Assembly: GCF_004919105.1 (NCBI RefSeq)
Contig: NZ_STGK01000003.1
Location: 1-64,000 of the forward strand
Source: Nocardioides sp. GY 10113
Lineage (GTDB): Bacteria > Actinomycetota > Actinomycetes > Propionibacteriales > Nocardioidaceae
Length of the DNA stretch: 64,000 nt
Direction of reading: 5' to 3'
Shown here one piece after another: positions 44,450 through 52,587 of the stretch (the stretch's first letter is position 1; each line of letters opens with the position of its first letter). Made by a program: the position numbers and the translations under genes. The notes beneath the pieces were generated by a model. It made no database searches, was not told the DNA's origin, and saw only the letters and a program-made list of their open reading frames with translations.

Positions 44450-46165
44450 ATGCTTCGGCGACTGCGTATTCGACGACGCCGCGCGGACGAGCGCGGTGCC
44501 GTGGCGGTGATGGTGGCCATCCTGCTCAGCGTGCTGCTGCTCGCGGCGGCGATGACTGTCGACCTCGGTACCCAGCGCGCCCTGCGCTCCGACCTGCAGG
44601 GCCTGGTCGACATCGTCGCCATGGACCTCTCCCGCAGCCTGACCGGCGGCGCCACGAACAGCTACTCGGCCTCCGCGATCGCGGCGATCGACGCCGAGAA
44701 GGTCGCCAGCGTCAACCGGAACAAGGACATGGTCGGCGGCGCGGTGCCCCCCTCGGAGCTCTCCTGGACCTTCGTCCTCAAGGACCCCACCACCAACGAG
44801 TACCGGGTCGCCGGCGCGACCGAGACGCCGACCGCGATCAAGGTCGCCGGCCGCGCCGACGTCGGGTTCGCGTTCTCCGGGATCACCGGCGTCGCCGAGG
44901 GACAGTCTCGTCGGGTCGGGATCGCCGCCAGCACCAAGCGCGCCTGCGTCCGCGTCCGCTCCTACGTCAAGGAGTGGAACATCAGCAACTCCTGGCTCGG
45001 CCAGGCGCTCGGTGGGCTGATGAAGACCCCCGCCGGCGAGGACGTCATCGTCATGTTCTTCGACACCGAGACCGGGATGCTCGACCTCAACCCGCCGATC
45101 GGGGACGTCGTGGACGCACTCGACGCGCTCGTCGCGCAGGACCTCGCCGGCATGAGCGGCACCGCGCTGTCCAGCACCACCGTCACGCTCGACGTCTTCC
45201 TGCAGGCGGCCACCTCGGTCGTGCAGGCCCACGGCACCGCCGCGCAGGTGGCGCTGATGACGAACCTTCGCTCGGGGATCGACCCGGCCAAGGTGACCGG
45301 CGGGGTCCGGCTCGGTGACGTGATCGACTTCGGCGTCGACAAGACCGCCGCGCTGACCATGCCGATCAACATCGCCGACCTGGTCTCGGCCGCGCTGGTC
45401 TCGGCGACCGGCACCGACTCGCTGGCCTACAGCGACCTGTCCGGACTCTCACCGACGCTGCCCGACGGGCCCCAGTCGATGGGCATCACCACGAAGCTCT
45501 CGATCGCCCAGAAGCCCGTGATCAGCTGCAGCGGCAACGCCAACAGCTCGCAGATGACGTTCCTGCTCTCCGGGACCCTGCCCACCATCCCGTTCTGGTA
45601 CCTCGGCGTCTGGTACTACCTGTCCGCGCCGATCTCGATCACCGTGGACACCGCCAACCTGAAGGTGGTCACCAAGAACGTGACCTGCCTCCCCGACGGC
45701 ACCAAGCGCGTCTACCTCGACGTGGACAGCAGCCTGTTCGACATCGACATCTACATCGGGAAGAGCCCCGACGTCCCCGGCTCCAAGGACTTCAAGTTCT
45801 ACGGCAACCTCTTCACCCTCGCCACGGGGACGATCCACCTGTTCCCCACCGGCGCGGTCAACCGCACCACGCTCAGCACCTACATCGACATCAAGGGCAA
45901 CGACTACACGCCCGAGATCTCGATCAAGCCCGAGGGCCTCGGCTTCCCGACGATGGGCTACCAGTCGAACATCTCCAGCATCTACGGCAGCGCCTACGCC
46001 GACTTCGTCGGCCAGTCGATCACCAAGGTCTACAACGCGCTGTCCTCCGGCATCGACCAGTGGCTCCTGCAGCCGCTCCTGAACGCCATGGGCGCGACGT
46101 TCGGCGGCGGCAGCGTGCGGCTGGTCCCGACCGTGGACTGCGGCACCCCGCGGCTCGTCGGCTGA
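44450..46165 (+). CDS. Secreted TadE/TadG-like protein, paralog 2
   Basis: A 571-residue paralog of the preceding gene: RGAVAVMVAILLSVLLLAAAMTVD helix in part, QRALRSDLQGLVDIVAMDLSRSLTGG, a similar middle with CVRVRSYVKEWN, conserved ISCSGNANSSQ versus LSCDGTASSSQ, and the same end VDCGTPRLVG. The first copy is Ser/Asp/Val rich, this one more Lys/Thr/Tyr rich, so the pair has diverged. Both probably present a surface domain. Confidence 0.72.
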   Translation: MLRRLRIRRRRADERGAVAVMVAILLSVLLLAAAMTVDLGTQRALRSDLQGLVDIVAMDLSRSLTGGATNSYSASAIAAIDAEKVASVNRNKDMVGGAVPPSELSWTFVLKDPTTNEYRVAGATETPTAIKVAGRADVGFAFSGITGVAEGQSRRVGIAASTKRACVRVRSYVKEWNISNSWLGQALGGLMKTPAGEDVIVMFFDTETGMLDLNPPIGDVVDALDALVAQDLAGMSGTALSSTTVTLDVFLQAATSVVQAHGTAAQVALMTNLRSGIDPAKVTGGVRLGDVIDFGVDKTAALTMPINIADLVSAALVSATGTDSLAYSDLSGLSPTLPDGPQSMGITTKLSIAQKPVISCSGNANSSQMTFLLSGTLPTIPFWYLGVWYYLSAPISITVDTANLKVVTKNVTCLPDGTKRVYLDVDSSLFDIDIYIGKSPDVPGSKDFKFYGNLFTLATGTIHLFPTGAVNRTTLSTYIDIKGNDYTPEISIKPEGLGFPTMGYQSNISSIYGSAYADFVGQSITKVYNALSSGIDQWLLQPLLNAMGATFGGGSVRLVPTVDCGTPRLVG

Positions 46166-46244
46166 GCCGAGCCCGGCGGCCTCGGGGCCACCGATCTTCG
46201 CCCCGCCGACGTGGCGCACGTCACGATGCGGCAGGGTGGAGCCC

Positions 46245-47012
46245 ATGCCTGACGCAGTGCTCCCGCCCATCGACGGCCCGGTCCCGGCGCCGCTCGAGCC
46301 GATCCAGCTCGACGGGCTGCTCGACGTACCGGACGCCTCCGTGGCCGCCGCGGAGGCCGGTCGGGGGCTGCGGATCTGGGCGCTGGCCACCGACGCCGTC
46401 GACGCCGGGGACCTGGACCAGGCGCGCCGTTGGTTCGATGACGCCGAGCGTGCGCAGGCCTCCTCCTTCGTCCGCGCCGAGCTGCGCCACTCCTACGAGA
46501 TCGCCCACGGGATGGCCCGCCGGATCGTCGGCGCGGTGCTCGACCGCGACCCCGGTGACGTCGTCTGGGACCGCCACGACTGCCCGCGCTGCGGCGAGCC
46601 CCACGGCCGGCCCCGGGTGGAGGACGCGGCGGACGCCGGCGTCGAGTTCTCCCTGGCCCACACCCCGGGGATGGTGCTGCTGGCCGTCGCCCACGGCCCG
46701 GTCGGCGTCGACGTCGAGCACTACCCGGCGGCCGGGGGCCTCAGCGGCCTGACCGGCGTGCTGCACCCGGACGAGGCGGCCGAGGTGGAGAAGGCCGAGG
46801 ACCCCGACGAGGCCGTCGCCCGGTTCACCCGTGCCTGGACCCGCACCGAGGCCTACCTCAAGGGCGTCGGGATCGGCTTGGGCCGCGACCCGCACCTCGA
46901 CTACCTCGGCACCGACAGCGCGCCCGTGCGGCTGCTCGAGGGCTGGCGGATCCAGGACGTACGGGTCCCGCGCGGGTACGGCGCGGCCGTCGCGACCCGC
47001 GACCTGTCGTGA
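46245..47012 (+). CDS. 4'-phosphopantetheinyl transferase (Sfp type)
   Basis: A 255-residue PPTase that would attach phosphopantetheine to carrier proteins of fatty acid, polyketide or peptide synthesis. Magnesium/CoA motif PVGVDVEHYP (about 138-147) and FTRAWTRTEAYLKGVGIGL, the WxxKEAxxK motif with Thr in place of the first Lys. An upstream CPRCGEPHG Cys pair is unusual. ATG 46245 with GGTGGAG upstream; GTG 46236 is an alternative. No PKS/NRPS is in the window. Confidence 0.85.
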   Translation: MPDAVLPPIDGPVPAPLEPIQLDGLLDVPDASVAAAEAGRGLRIWALATDAVDAGDLDQARRWFDDAERAQASSFVRAELRHSYEIAHGMARRIVGAVLDRDPGDVVWDRHDCPRCGEPHGRPRVEDAADAGVEFSLAHTPGMVLLAVAHGPVGVDVEHYPAAGGLSGLTGVLHPDEAAEVEKAEDPDEAVARFTRAWTRTEAYLKGVGIGLGRDPHLDYLGTDSAPVRLLEGWRIQDVRVPRGYGAAVATRDLS

Positions 47013-47058
47013 CCTGCCCCTGACGAGACCTGCCCCTGACGAGACCTGCCCCTGACGA
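47011..47058. repeat. Triplicated 16-bp repeat
   Basis: Three perfect tandem copies of GACCTGCCCCTGACGA directly after the PPTase gene, before the trkH promoter. Confidence 0.9.
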
Positions 47059-47077
47059 GACCCGGCCTGACCTGCAC

Positions 47078-47083
47078 TAGCCT
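47078..47083 (+). promoter_or_regulatory. Leaderless -10 element (TAGCCT) of trkH
   Basis: TAGCCT, 6 nt before GTG 47090. Confidence 0.55.
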
Positions 47084-47089
47084 CGGTGC

Positions 47090-48457
47090 GTGAGATCGGC
47101 CCGGTCGTCGCTCGGCCACCTGCTGCGGCTGGAGCTGAGGCACCCCGCCCAGGCGGTCGTGCTGGCGTTCGCCGCCGCGGTCCTGGTCGGCACCCTGCTG
47201 CTGGCGCTCCCGATAGCGAAGGCCGGGCCGACCGGATCGGCCGGACTGACCACCGCGCTCTTCACCGCGACCAGCGCCGTGTGCGTCACCGGGCTGACCG
47301 TGGTCGACACCCCGAGCTACTGGTCCGGCTTCGGGGAGGGCGTGATCCTCGGGCTGATCCAGGTCGGCGGGTTCGGCATCATGACGTTCGCCTCGCTGCT
47401 CGGGATGCTGATCTTCCGCCGACTGGGCCTGCGCTCGCGGATGACCGCGGCCACCGAGACCAAGGCGACCGGTCTGGGCGAGGTGCGCCGGGTGCTCCGC
47501 GGCGTCATCGCCATCAGCGTCGTGTTCGAGGCGGTCACGGCGCTCGCCCTGACCCTCCGGTTCGCGCTCGGGTACGACGAGCCCTGGGGGCGGGCGACCT
47601 ACCACGGGGTCTTCCACGCGGTCTCGGCGTTCAACAACGCGGGGTTCGCGCTGTACAGCGACAGCCTGGTCCGCTTCGTCACCGACCCCTGGATCTGCCT
47701 GCCGATCGCGTTCGCGGTGATCGCCGGCGGCCTCGGCTTCCCGGTCTGGGTGGAGCTGGCCCGGCGCTACCACCGCCCCCGGTCCTGGAGCATGCACACC
47801 CGGATGACGCTCTCGGCCAGTGCGCTGCTGCTGGTGGCCGGCATGGTCTTCGTGACCGCGAACGAGTGGTCCAACCCGGCGACGCTGGGCTCCCTGGACC
47901 CGCCCGGTCGGGTGCTGGCCGGGTTCTTCCACTCGGTGATGCCCCGCACCGCGGGCTTCAACAGCATCGACTACGGCGGCGCACGCGACGCCACGCTGCT
48001 GGTCACCGAGATCCTGATGTTCATCGGCGGCGGCTCCGCCGGCACCGCGGGCGGGATCAAGGTGACCACCTTCGTGCTGCTCTTCTTCGTCATCTACGCC
48101 GAGGTGCGGGGCGAGCAGAACGTGGAGGCGTTCGACCGCCGGGTCGACGACCGCGCGATCCGCCAGGCGCTCAGCGTGGCCCTGCTGGCCGTCGGTGCCG
48201 TGGCGATGGCGACCCTCGCGCTGCTCGAGCTCTCCGACCTCGGCACCCGCGACGTGCTCTTCGAGGCCGTCTCGGCGTTCGCCACCGTCGGGCTCTCCAC
48301 CGGGATCACCGCCCAGCTGTCCACCCCGGCGCAGCTGGTGCTGGTGGTCCTCATGTTCGTGGGCCGGCTCGGCCCGGTCACCCTGGTCTCCGCGCTCGCG
48401 CTCCGCGACCGCCGCAGGCTGCACCGACTCCCGGAAGGACGTCCGATCATTGGCTAG
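47090..48457 (+). CDS. TrkH/KtrB family potassium transporter subunit
   Basis: A 455-residue K+ transporter membrane subunit. Four P-loops are seen: TSAVCVTGLTVVD, SAFNNAGFAL, MPRTAGFNSID and SAFATVGLSTG, each with the selectivity Gly. About ten helices, N-terminal cytoplasmic basic. The RCK protein gene follows with an 8-bp overlap, making a Ktr/Trk two-gene unit importing K+ driven by Na+ or H+. Confidence 0.9.
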   Translation: MRSARSSLGHLLRLELRHPAQAVVLAFAAAVLVGTLLLALPIAKAGPTGSAGLTTALFTATSAVCVTGLTVVDTPSYWSGFGEGVILGLIQVGGFGIMTFASLLGMLIFRRLGLRSRMTAATETKATGLGEVRRVLRGVIAISVVFEAVTALALTLRFALGYDEPWGRATYHGVFHAVSAFNNAGFALYSDSLVRFVTDPWICLPIAFAVIAGGLGFPVWVELARRYHRPRSWSMHTRMTLSASALLLVAGMVFVTANEWSNPATLGSLDPPGRVLAGFFHSVMPRTAGFNSIDYGGARDATLLVTEILMFIGGGSAGTAGGIKVTTFVLLFFVIYAEVRGEQNVEAFDRRVDDRAIRQALSVALLAVGAVAMATLALLELSDLGTRDVLFEAVSAFATVGLSTGITAQLSTPAQLVLVVLMFVGRLGPVTLVSALALRDRRRLHRLPEGRPIIG

Positions 48458-49124
48458 GTCATTGGGCAGGAAGCGCGACGACGCCGTCGTGGTGATCGGC
48501 CTCGGGCGGTTCGGCCGCTCGCTGGCGCTGGAGCTGATGCAGAACGGCACCGAGGTCCTCGCGATCGACTCCGACCCGCGCCTGGTGCAGGCGCTGGCGG
48601 GCCGCGTCACGCACGTGGTGGAGGCCGACGCCACCGACGAGGAGGCGATGCGCCAGCTCTCGGTCGGCGAGTTCGACCGGGTCGTGATCGGCGTCGGCAC
48701 CGACCTCGAGGCGAGCATCCTCGCCGCCTCGGTGGTGCTGGGGCTGGGCGTCCCCGACGTCTGGGCGAAGGCGATCAGCAAGGCCCATGCCCGGATCCTC
48801 AGCCAGATCGGCGTGCACCACGTGGTCCGCCCCGAGCACGACATGGGGCGCCGGGTGGCGCACCTCGTGCTCGGCCGGATGATGGACTACATCGAGTTCG
48901 ACGACGGCTACGCGTTCGTGCGCACCACGGCGCCCCGGTTCCTCCATGGCCGCAGCCTCGCCGGCTTCGGCGTGCGGGCGTCGTACGGCGTGACCGTGGT
49001 CGGCGTGAAGGCGCGCGGCCAGGAGTTCACCTACGCCACCGGCGAGACGGTGCTGCGGCCCGGCGACGAGATCATCGTCTCGGGGCCCCGGGAGCGGGTC
49101 GAGGCGTTCAGCGCGCTGGAGTGA
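48450..49124 (+). CDS. TrkA/KtrA RCK-domain potassium uptake regulator
   Basis: A 224-residue peripheral protein: RCK-N Rossmann GLGRFGRSLALEL (about 18-30) with AIDSDPRLVQALA and VGTDLEASILA, then an RCK-C domain from about residue 142. It binds ATP/NAD(H) and gates TrkH. TTG 48450 overlaps the trkH stop by 8 bp with GGAAGG about 12 nt upstream; in-frame TTG 48462 is the alternative. Confidence 0.88.
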   Translation: MARSLGRKRDDAVVVIGLGRFGRSLALELMQNGTEVLAIDSDPRLVQALAGRVTHVVEADATDEEAMRQLSVGEFDRVVIGVGTDLEASILAASVVLGLGVPDVWAKAISKAHARILSQIGVHHVVRPEHDMGRRVAHLVLGRMMDYIEFDDGYAFVRTTAPRFLHGRSLAGFGVRASYGVTVVGVKARGQEFTYATGETVLRPGDEIIVSGPRERVEAFSALE

Positions 49125-49151
49125 ACGGTCCCGGCACGGCCGGGGTCGCGG

Positions 49152-49227
49152 TGGTGCCCCCGGTAGGAGTCGAACCTACGACCTTTCGCTTAGGAGGCGG
49201 CTGCTCTATCCACTGAGCTACGGGGGC
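49152..49227 (-). tRNA. tRNA-Arg (anticodon CCT)
   Basis: Minus strand: acceptor GCCCCCG pairs with CGGGGGC, discriminator A and CCA encoded; D-arm GCTC/GAGC, anticodon loop CTCCTAA (anticodon CCT, reads AGG), T-arm GTAGG-TTCGACT-CCTAC. The anticodon stem GCCGC/GCGAA has only three pairs; the two outer positions are mismatched. Confidence 0.9.
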
Positions 49228-49420
49228 TCGGCTGCATCTTCTCAGGTCGGCTCCACGGACGACGAAGCGGTGGGGGAGGATGGGCGCGTCGGGCGGCGAG
49301 GGGGGCGCTTGACCGGGGCCTTGTCCGGACGCCGTACCGTAATCCTGGCGCGTCGCGCCGACGCAGCTGGCCCCGCAGCCGCGCAGACCACGCCCGCGGG
49401 CCCGCACGACCAGGTGAACG

Positions 49421-50716
49421 ATGACCGAGCAGAACACGCCGCCTCCCGGCGACGGGAGCGTGCGCAGGGTCGGCCGGTCCGCGCGCCGCGGCAAGCGGCG
49501 CCGGGTGGTGCCCGGGCACACGGTGGCGAAGGTCATCACCGCCACGCTGCTCACGCTGGCGCTGACCACCGGCGTCTCGGTGGCGGTGATCTACAACCAC
49601 TGGAACTCCAACATCGAGCACAAGGAGATCGCGGGCCAGCTGAAGAACCGCCCCGACAAGGTCGAGGTGGAGGGCCCGCAGGAGCCGCTGAACATCCTGG
49701 TGATGGGCTCCGACACCCGCGAGGGTGCGGGCAACAAGATCGACGGCGAATCCGGCGGCGGCCTCTCCGACACCACGATCCTGGTCCACCTCTCGGCCGA
49801 CCGGTCCTTCGCCTACGGGATCTCGATCCCGCGCGACACGCTCGTCGACCGCCCCGAGTGCTACCGCGAGGACGGCACCTCCATCCCGGCCGCGACCAGC
49901 GTGATGTGGAACGAGGCGTACGCCGTCGGCGGGCCGGCCTGCACCGTGCAGCAGCTCGAGCAGGTCTCCGGGGTGCGGGTCGACGACTACGTGGTGATCG
50001 ACTTCGGCGGCTTCAAGGACATGGTCAACGCCCTGGACGGCGTCGAGGTCTGCATCCCCGAGGACATCAACGACGAGGAGCACGGCATCGTGCTCAAGGC
50101 CGGCACGCGGGAGATCAAGGGCGACGAGGCGCTCAGCTACGTGCGGGTGCGCCACATCGGCAGCGGCACCGACCCGGAGCGGATCAAGCGCCAGCAGGCC
50201 TTCATGGCGGCGATGATGAACAAGGTGCTCTCCGGCGGGACCCTGGCCCGCCCGGACCGGATGGTCTCGTTCATGAACGCCCTGACCGACTCCATCCAGA
50301 CCGACTTCGACAGCCTCGGTGAGCTGGTCGACCTGGCCGGCAGCTTCGCCGGGATCGGCCCGTCCAACGTCAAGTTCGTCACCACCCCGTGGGTCTACTC
50401 CACGGCCCAGCCGGGCCGGGTCGAGTGGACCCCCGAGGTCGACAAGCTCTGGCAGCTGGTGATCAACGACAAGCCGCTCACCCGGGAGTTCGTCGACCAG
50501 TCGATCAGCGCGGCCGACGACCCGGAGGGCTCCTCCGCCACGGCCTCGGAGACCGCCGGCCCCAGCGCCGACGCGACCCCGACCGACAGCGGCTCGCCGA
50601 CGGCCAGCGCAGGCAGCTCGCCCAGCGCGTCCGGCCGGCCGGGCGGCGGCACCGGCAACAAGGCCGAGGGCGGCCTCTCCGACGAGGCGCGGGCCGCGGC
50701 CGGGCTGTGCACCTGA
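49421..50716 (+). CDS. LytR-CpsA-Psr (LCP) family cell wall glycopolymer ligase
   Basis: A 431-residue membrane-anchored enzyme: basic cytosolic tail and one transmembrane helix (about residues 35-56), then the LCP domain with MGSDTREG, SDTTILVHL, GISIPRDT and ALSYVRVRHIG carrying the Arg/Asp catalytic set. It would attach polyprenyl-linked arabinogalactan or teichoic acid to peptidoglycan. The C-terminal 70 residues are Ser/Thr/Ala rich, extracytoplasmic. ATG 49421. It diverges from tRNA-Arg. Confidence 0.88.
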   Translation: MTEQNTPPPGDGSVRRVGRSARRGKRRRVVPGHTVAKVITATLLTLALTTGVSVAVIYNHWNSNIEHKEIAGQLKNRPDKVEVEGPQEPLNILVMGSDTREGAGNKIDGESGGGLSDTTILVHLSADRSFAYGISIPRDTLVDRPECYREDGTSIPAATSVMWNEAYAVGGPACTVQQLEQVSGVRVDDYVVIDFGGFKDMVNALDGVEVCIPEDINDEEHGIVLKAGTREIKGDEALSYVRVRHIGSGTDPERIKRQQAFMAAMMNKVLSGGTLARPDRMVSFMNALTDSIQTDFDSLGELVDLAGSFAGIGPSNVKFVTTPWVYSTAQPGRVEWTPEVDKLWQLVINDKPLTREFVDQSISAADDPEGSSATASETAGPSADATPTDSGSPTASAGSSPSASGRPGGGTGNKAEGGLSDEARAAAGLCT

Positions 50717-50730
50717 GCCACCTCGGCGCG

Positions 50731-50736
50731 TAGGGT
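50731..50736 (+). promoter_or_regulatory. Leaderless -10 element (TAGGGT)
   Basis: TAGGGT, 7 nt before ATG 50744. Confidence 0.55.
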
Positions 50737-50743
50737 CGACGGC

Positions 50744-50938
50744 ATGGGCACCGATCGGGGCGGCGAGACGGAGTGGCAGCGCAAGCGCCGCCTCGCCGAG
50801 ATCTTCGGCGACGCGCTGCCCGACACCACCCGCGACGAGCGCGACGAGGGGGAGCGCGGCGCCTCGGGCACGGCGAAGGGCGAGACGGCCTCCGAGCGGT
50901 GGCTCAAGTCGCAGGTGCCGCCCCACCACGGTCAGTGA
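50744..50938 (+). CDS. 64-residue conserved actinobacterial charged protein
   Basis: A small, highly charged cytosolic protein (GTDRGGETEWQRKRRLAEIFGD... ERWLKSQVPPHHGQ). The terminal RWLKSQVPPHHG is a stretch I associate with conserved uncharacterised actinobacterial proteins. Start fixed by TAGGGT at leaderless spacing. It is convergent with mscL, 21 bp away. Confidence 0.7.
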   Translation: MGTDRGGETEWQRKRRLAEIFGDALPDTTRDERDEGERGASGTAKGETASERWLKSQVPPHHGQ

Positions 50939-50959
50939 GCGACCGCGGGGAGCAGCGGC

Positions 50960-51316
50960 TCAGCGGTTGACCAGCGCGTCCCGGATCTCGGTGAGCAGGG
51001 CGACCTCCGACGGTGCCTCGGGGTCGGACTCCTCGGGGAAGAACCTCTCCTTGGCGTGCACGTAGGGCGTGACGATCAGGAAGTAGACGACCGCCGCCAG
51101 GATCACGAACGAGACGACGGCGGTGATGAAGATGCCGACGTTGACGTCCGCGACGGTGACGTTGTTGAAGTTGGGCTGGCCGCCGATCTTGCCGATGAAG
51201 CCCATCAGCATGTCGGTGAAGGCGGTGACGACCGCGCCGAACGAGGCGGCCATGATCAGGCCGACCGCGATCTCGACGAGGTTGCCGCGGAGCAGGAAGT
51301 TCTTGAAACCACTCAT
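50960..51316 (-). CDS. mscL: Large-conductance mechanosensitive channel
   Basis: A 118-residue MscL that opens under membrane tension to release osmolytes. N-terminal FKNFLLRGNLVEIAVGLIMA (first helix, pore), the periplasmic loop, second helix VGIFITAVVSFVILAAVVYFL and a C-terminal acidic helix. GGGGAG is upstream of ATG 51316. Position matches Rv0985c beside Rv0991c. Confidence 0.92.
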   Translation of the reverse strand: MSGFKNFLLRGNLVEIAVGLIMAASFGAVVTAFTDMLMGFIGKIGGQPNFNNVTVADVNVGIFITAVVSFVILAAVVYFLIVTPYVHAKERFFPEESDPEAPSEVALLTEIRDALVNR

Positions 51317-51374
51317 CTGGGTGTTCTCCCCGGGGTGAGAGGACGGAAACGGCGGGCGCCGCGTGCCGAAGAAC

Positions 51375-52037
51375 CTAACGAGCGCTCCACGCGTATGTCA
51401 CGAAGGACAGCACCCCCGCCGCGGTCACCCCGGTGACCGCCGACGCGGGGACCGCGACCACCACCAGGCGCCCGCCCAGCACGCCGGCCGTGGTCGACCC
51501 GCCGGACGCCGCGGCCGGGGGCACCGCGAGGACCGTGACGTCCGCCGCGACCAGCTCCGTGCCGCCGTCGGCGGGGTCGGTGGCGAGCACGTCGATCCGG
51601 TCGCCGGCCGACAGCAGGACCGCCTGGTCGCCGTCCGAGAGCCGCAGCGGTACGACGACCCGGTCGCTCTCGCCCGCGCCCAGCCCCGGTCCGACGACCC
51701 GTGCGTCCGTGACCGGCTCGCCCTGGCGCAGCGGCGCCGCGAGCACCGCGCCGGTCGGGTCGGGCAGGGTGCCGCGCGGCACCGCGTCCGGCGGCAGCAG
51801 TGCGGTGGTCAGGTCCCCGGGCGCCAGCGTGGTGCCGGCGGGCAGGTCGCGGGCCGCGACCGGCACCCGCTCGGTCGCCGGGGTCGGCGGCCGCAGCGCG
51901 CCGAGCAGCGCGGCGACCGCGAGCGCGGCGCAGAGCGCGGCCAGCGGGCGCCGCCGGCGACGTACCGACCGCCGGACGGCGTGCGCGGCGTCGGCGACCC
52001 GGCGCAGCGGGGTGGACGGGGCGATCTGCGGAGGCAT
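51375..52037 (-). CDS. SAF-domain (CpaB/RcpC-like) protein
   Basis: A 220-residue protein with one N-terminal transmembrane helix (about 28-48) and a SAF domain (VPVAARDLPAGTTLAPGDLT, LRQGEPVTDARVV). SAF/RcpC proteins serve Flp pilus outer assembly or glycan chemistry; the TadE/G-like pair lies 5 kb away and no other pilus gene is present. TAGCGT 6 nt before ATG 52037. Confidence 0.72.
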   Translation of the reverse strand: MPPQIAPSTPLRRVADAAHAVRRSVRRRRRPLAALCAALAVAALLGALRPPTPATERVPVAARDLPAGTTLAPGDLTTALLPPDAVPRGTLPDPTGAVLAAPLRQGEPVTDARVVGPGLGAGESDRVVVPLRLSDGDQAVLLSAGDRIDVLATDPADGGTELVAADVTVLAVPPAAASGGSTTAGVLGGRLVVVAVPASAVTGVTAAGVLSFVTYAWSAR

Positions 52038-52043
52038 GGCGCG

Positions 52044-52049
52044 ACGCTA
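52044..52049 (-). promoter_or_regulatory. Leaderless -10 element (TAGCGT) of the SAF gene
   Basis: Minus strand TAGCGT-N6-ATG. Confidence 0.5.
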
Positions 52050-52116
52050 GGTCGCCGTCGCCGTCACCCGAAGGGCTGCGACGTCCCGTCCACAGGGGGC
52101 CGGGCCCCCGGGAGGG

Positions 52117-52461
52117 TCAGGACGCCGGGCTGGCCGCGGCGGTGCCCGTGGAGGAGCCGGACGAGCCGGACGAGCTGGACGAGGAGCTCGAGGACGAGCC
52201 CGCGGTGCTGGACGAGTCGCTGCCGGAGGAGCCCGAGGTGCTGGAGGAGGCGGCCGCGGAGGTGCTGGCGCTGGTGTTGGCGCCGCTGCGGCTGTCGGTC
52301 TTGTAGAAGCCGGATCCCTTGAACACCACGCCGACCGCGTTGAACACCTTGCGCAGCAGGCCCTGGCACTCGGGGCACTCGGTGAGCGCGTCGTCGGAGA
52401 AGCTCTGGACCTGCTCGAAGAAGTGGCCGCACTCGGAGCAGCGGTACTGGTAGGTGGGCAT
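52117..52461 (-). CDS. FmdB/Ruc-like zinc-ribbon protein (putative redox chaperone)
   Basis: A 114-residue protein: N-terminal FmdB zinc ribbon PTYQYRCSECGHFFE and TECPECQG (two CxxC), then a long Ser/Ala/Gly disordered tail. It occupies the locus of M. tuberculosis Rv0991c (Ruc), a heat-inducible redox-activated chaperone whose Cys pairs are oxidised to activate it. The tail here is Ser-rich. GGGAG precedes ATG 52461; the promoter is covered by a CIRCE-like site. Chaperone role is inferred from locus and family. Confidence 0.8.
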   Translation of the reverse strand: MPTYQYRCSECGHFFEQVQSFSDDALTECPECQGLLRKVFNAVGVVFKGSGFYKTDSRSGANTSASTSAAASSSTSGSSGSDSSSTAGSSSSSSSSSSGSSGSSTGTAAASPAS

Positions 52462-52493
52462 GGACGACTCCCGGGGAGAACGATCAGGCGGAG

Positions 52494-52523
52494 GAGTTAG
52501 CACTCGCGACTTTCGACTGCCAA
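52494..52523 (-). promoter_or_regulatory. CIRCE-like HrcA operator and promoter of the FmdB/Ruc gene
   Basis: On the minus strand TTGGCAGTC-N9-GAGTGCTAA: right arm identical to CIRCE, left arm 7 of 9. It coincides with a promoter TTGGCA-N18-TAACTC, so HrcA binding would occlude it. The region between 52462 and 52587 holds this site and no gene. Confidence 0.65.
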
Positions 52524-52587
52524 TCCTAGGGCACCGACCCCAGGGAGGGCACAACGACGGCCCCTCCGTGGACTCCGGTCGGCCCGG

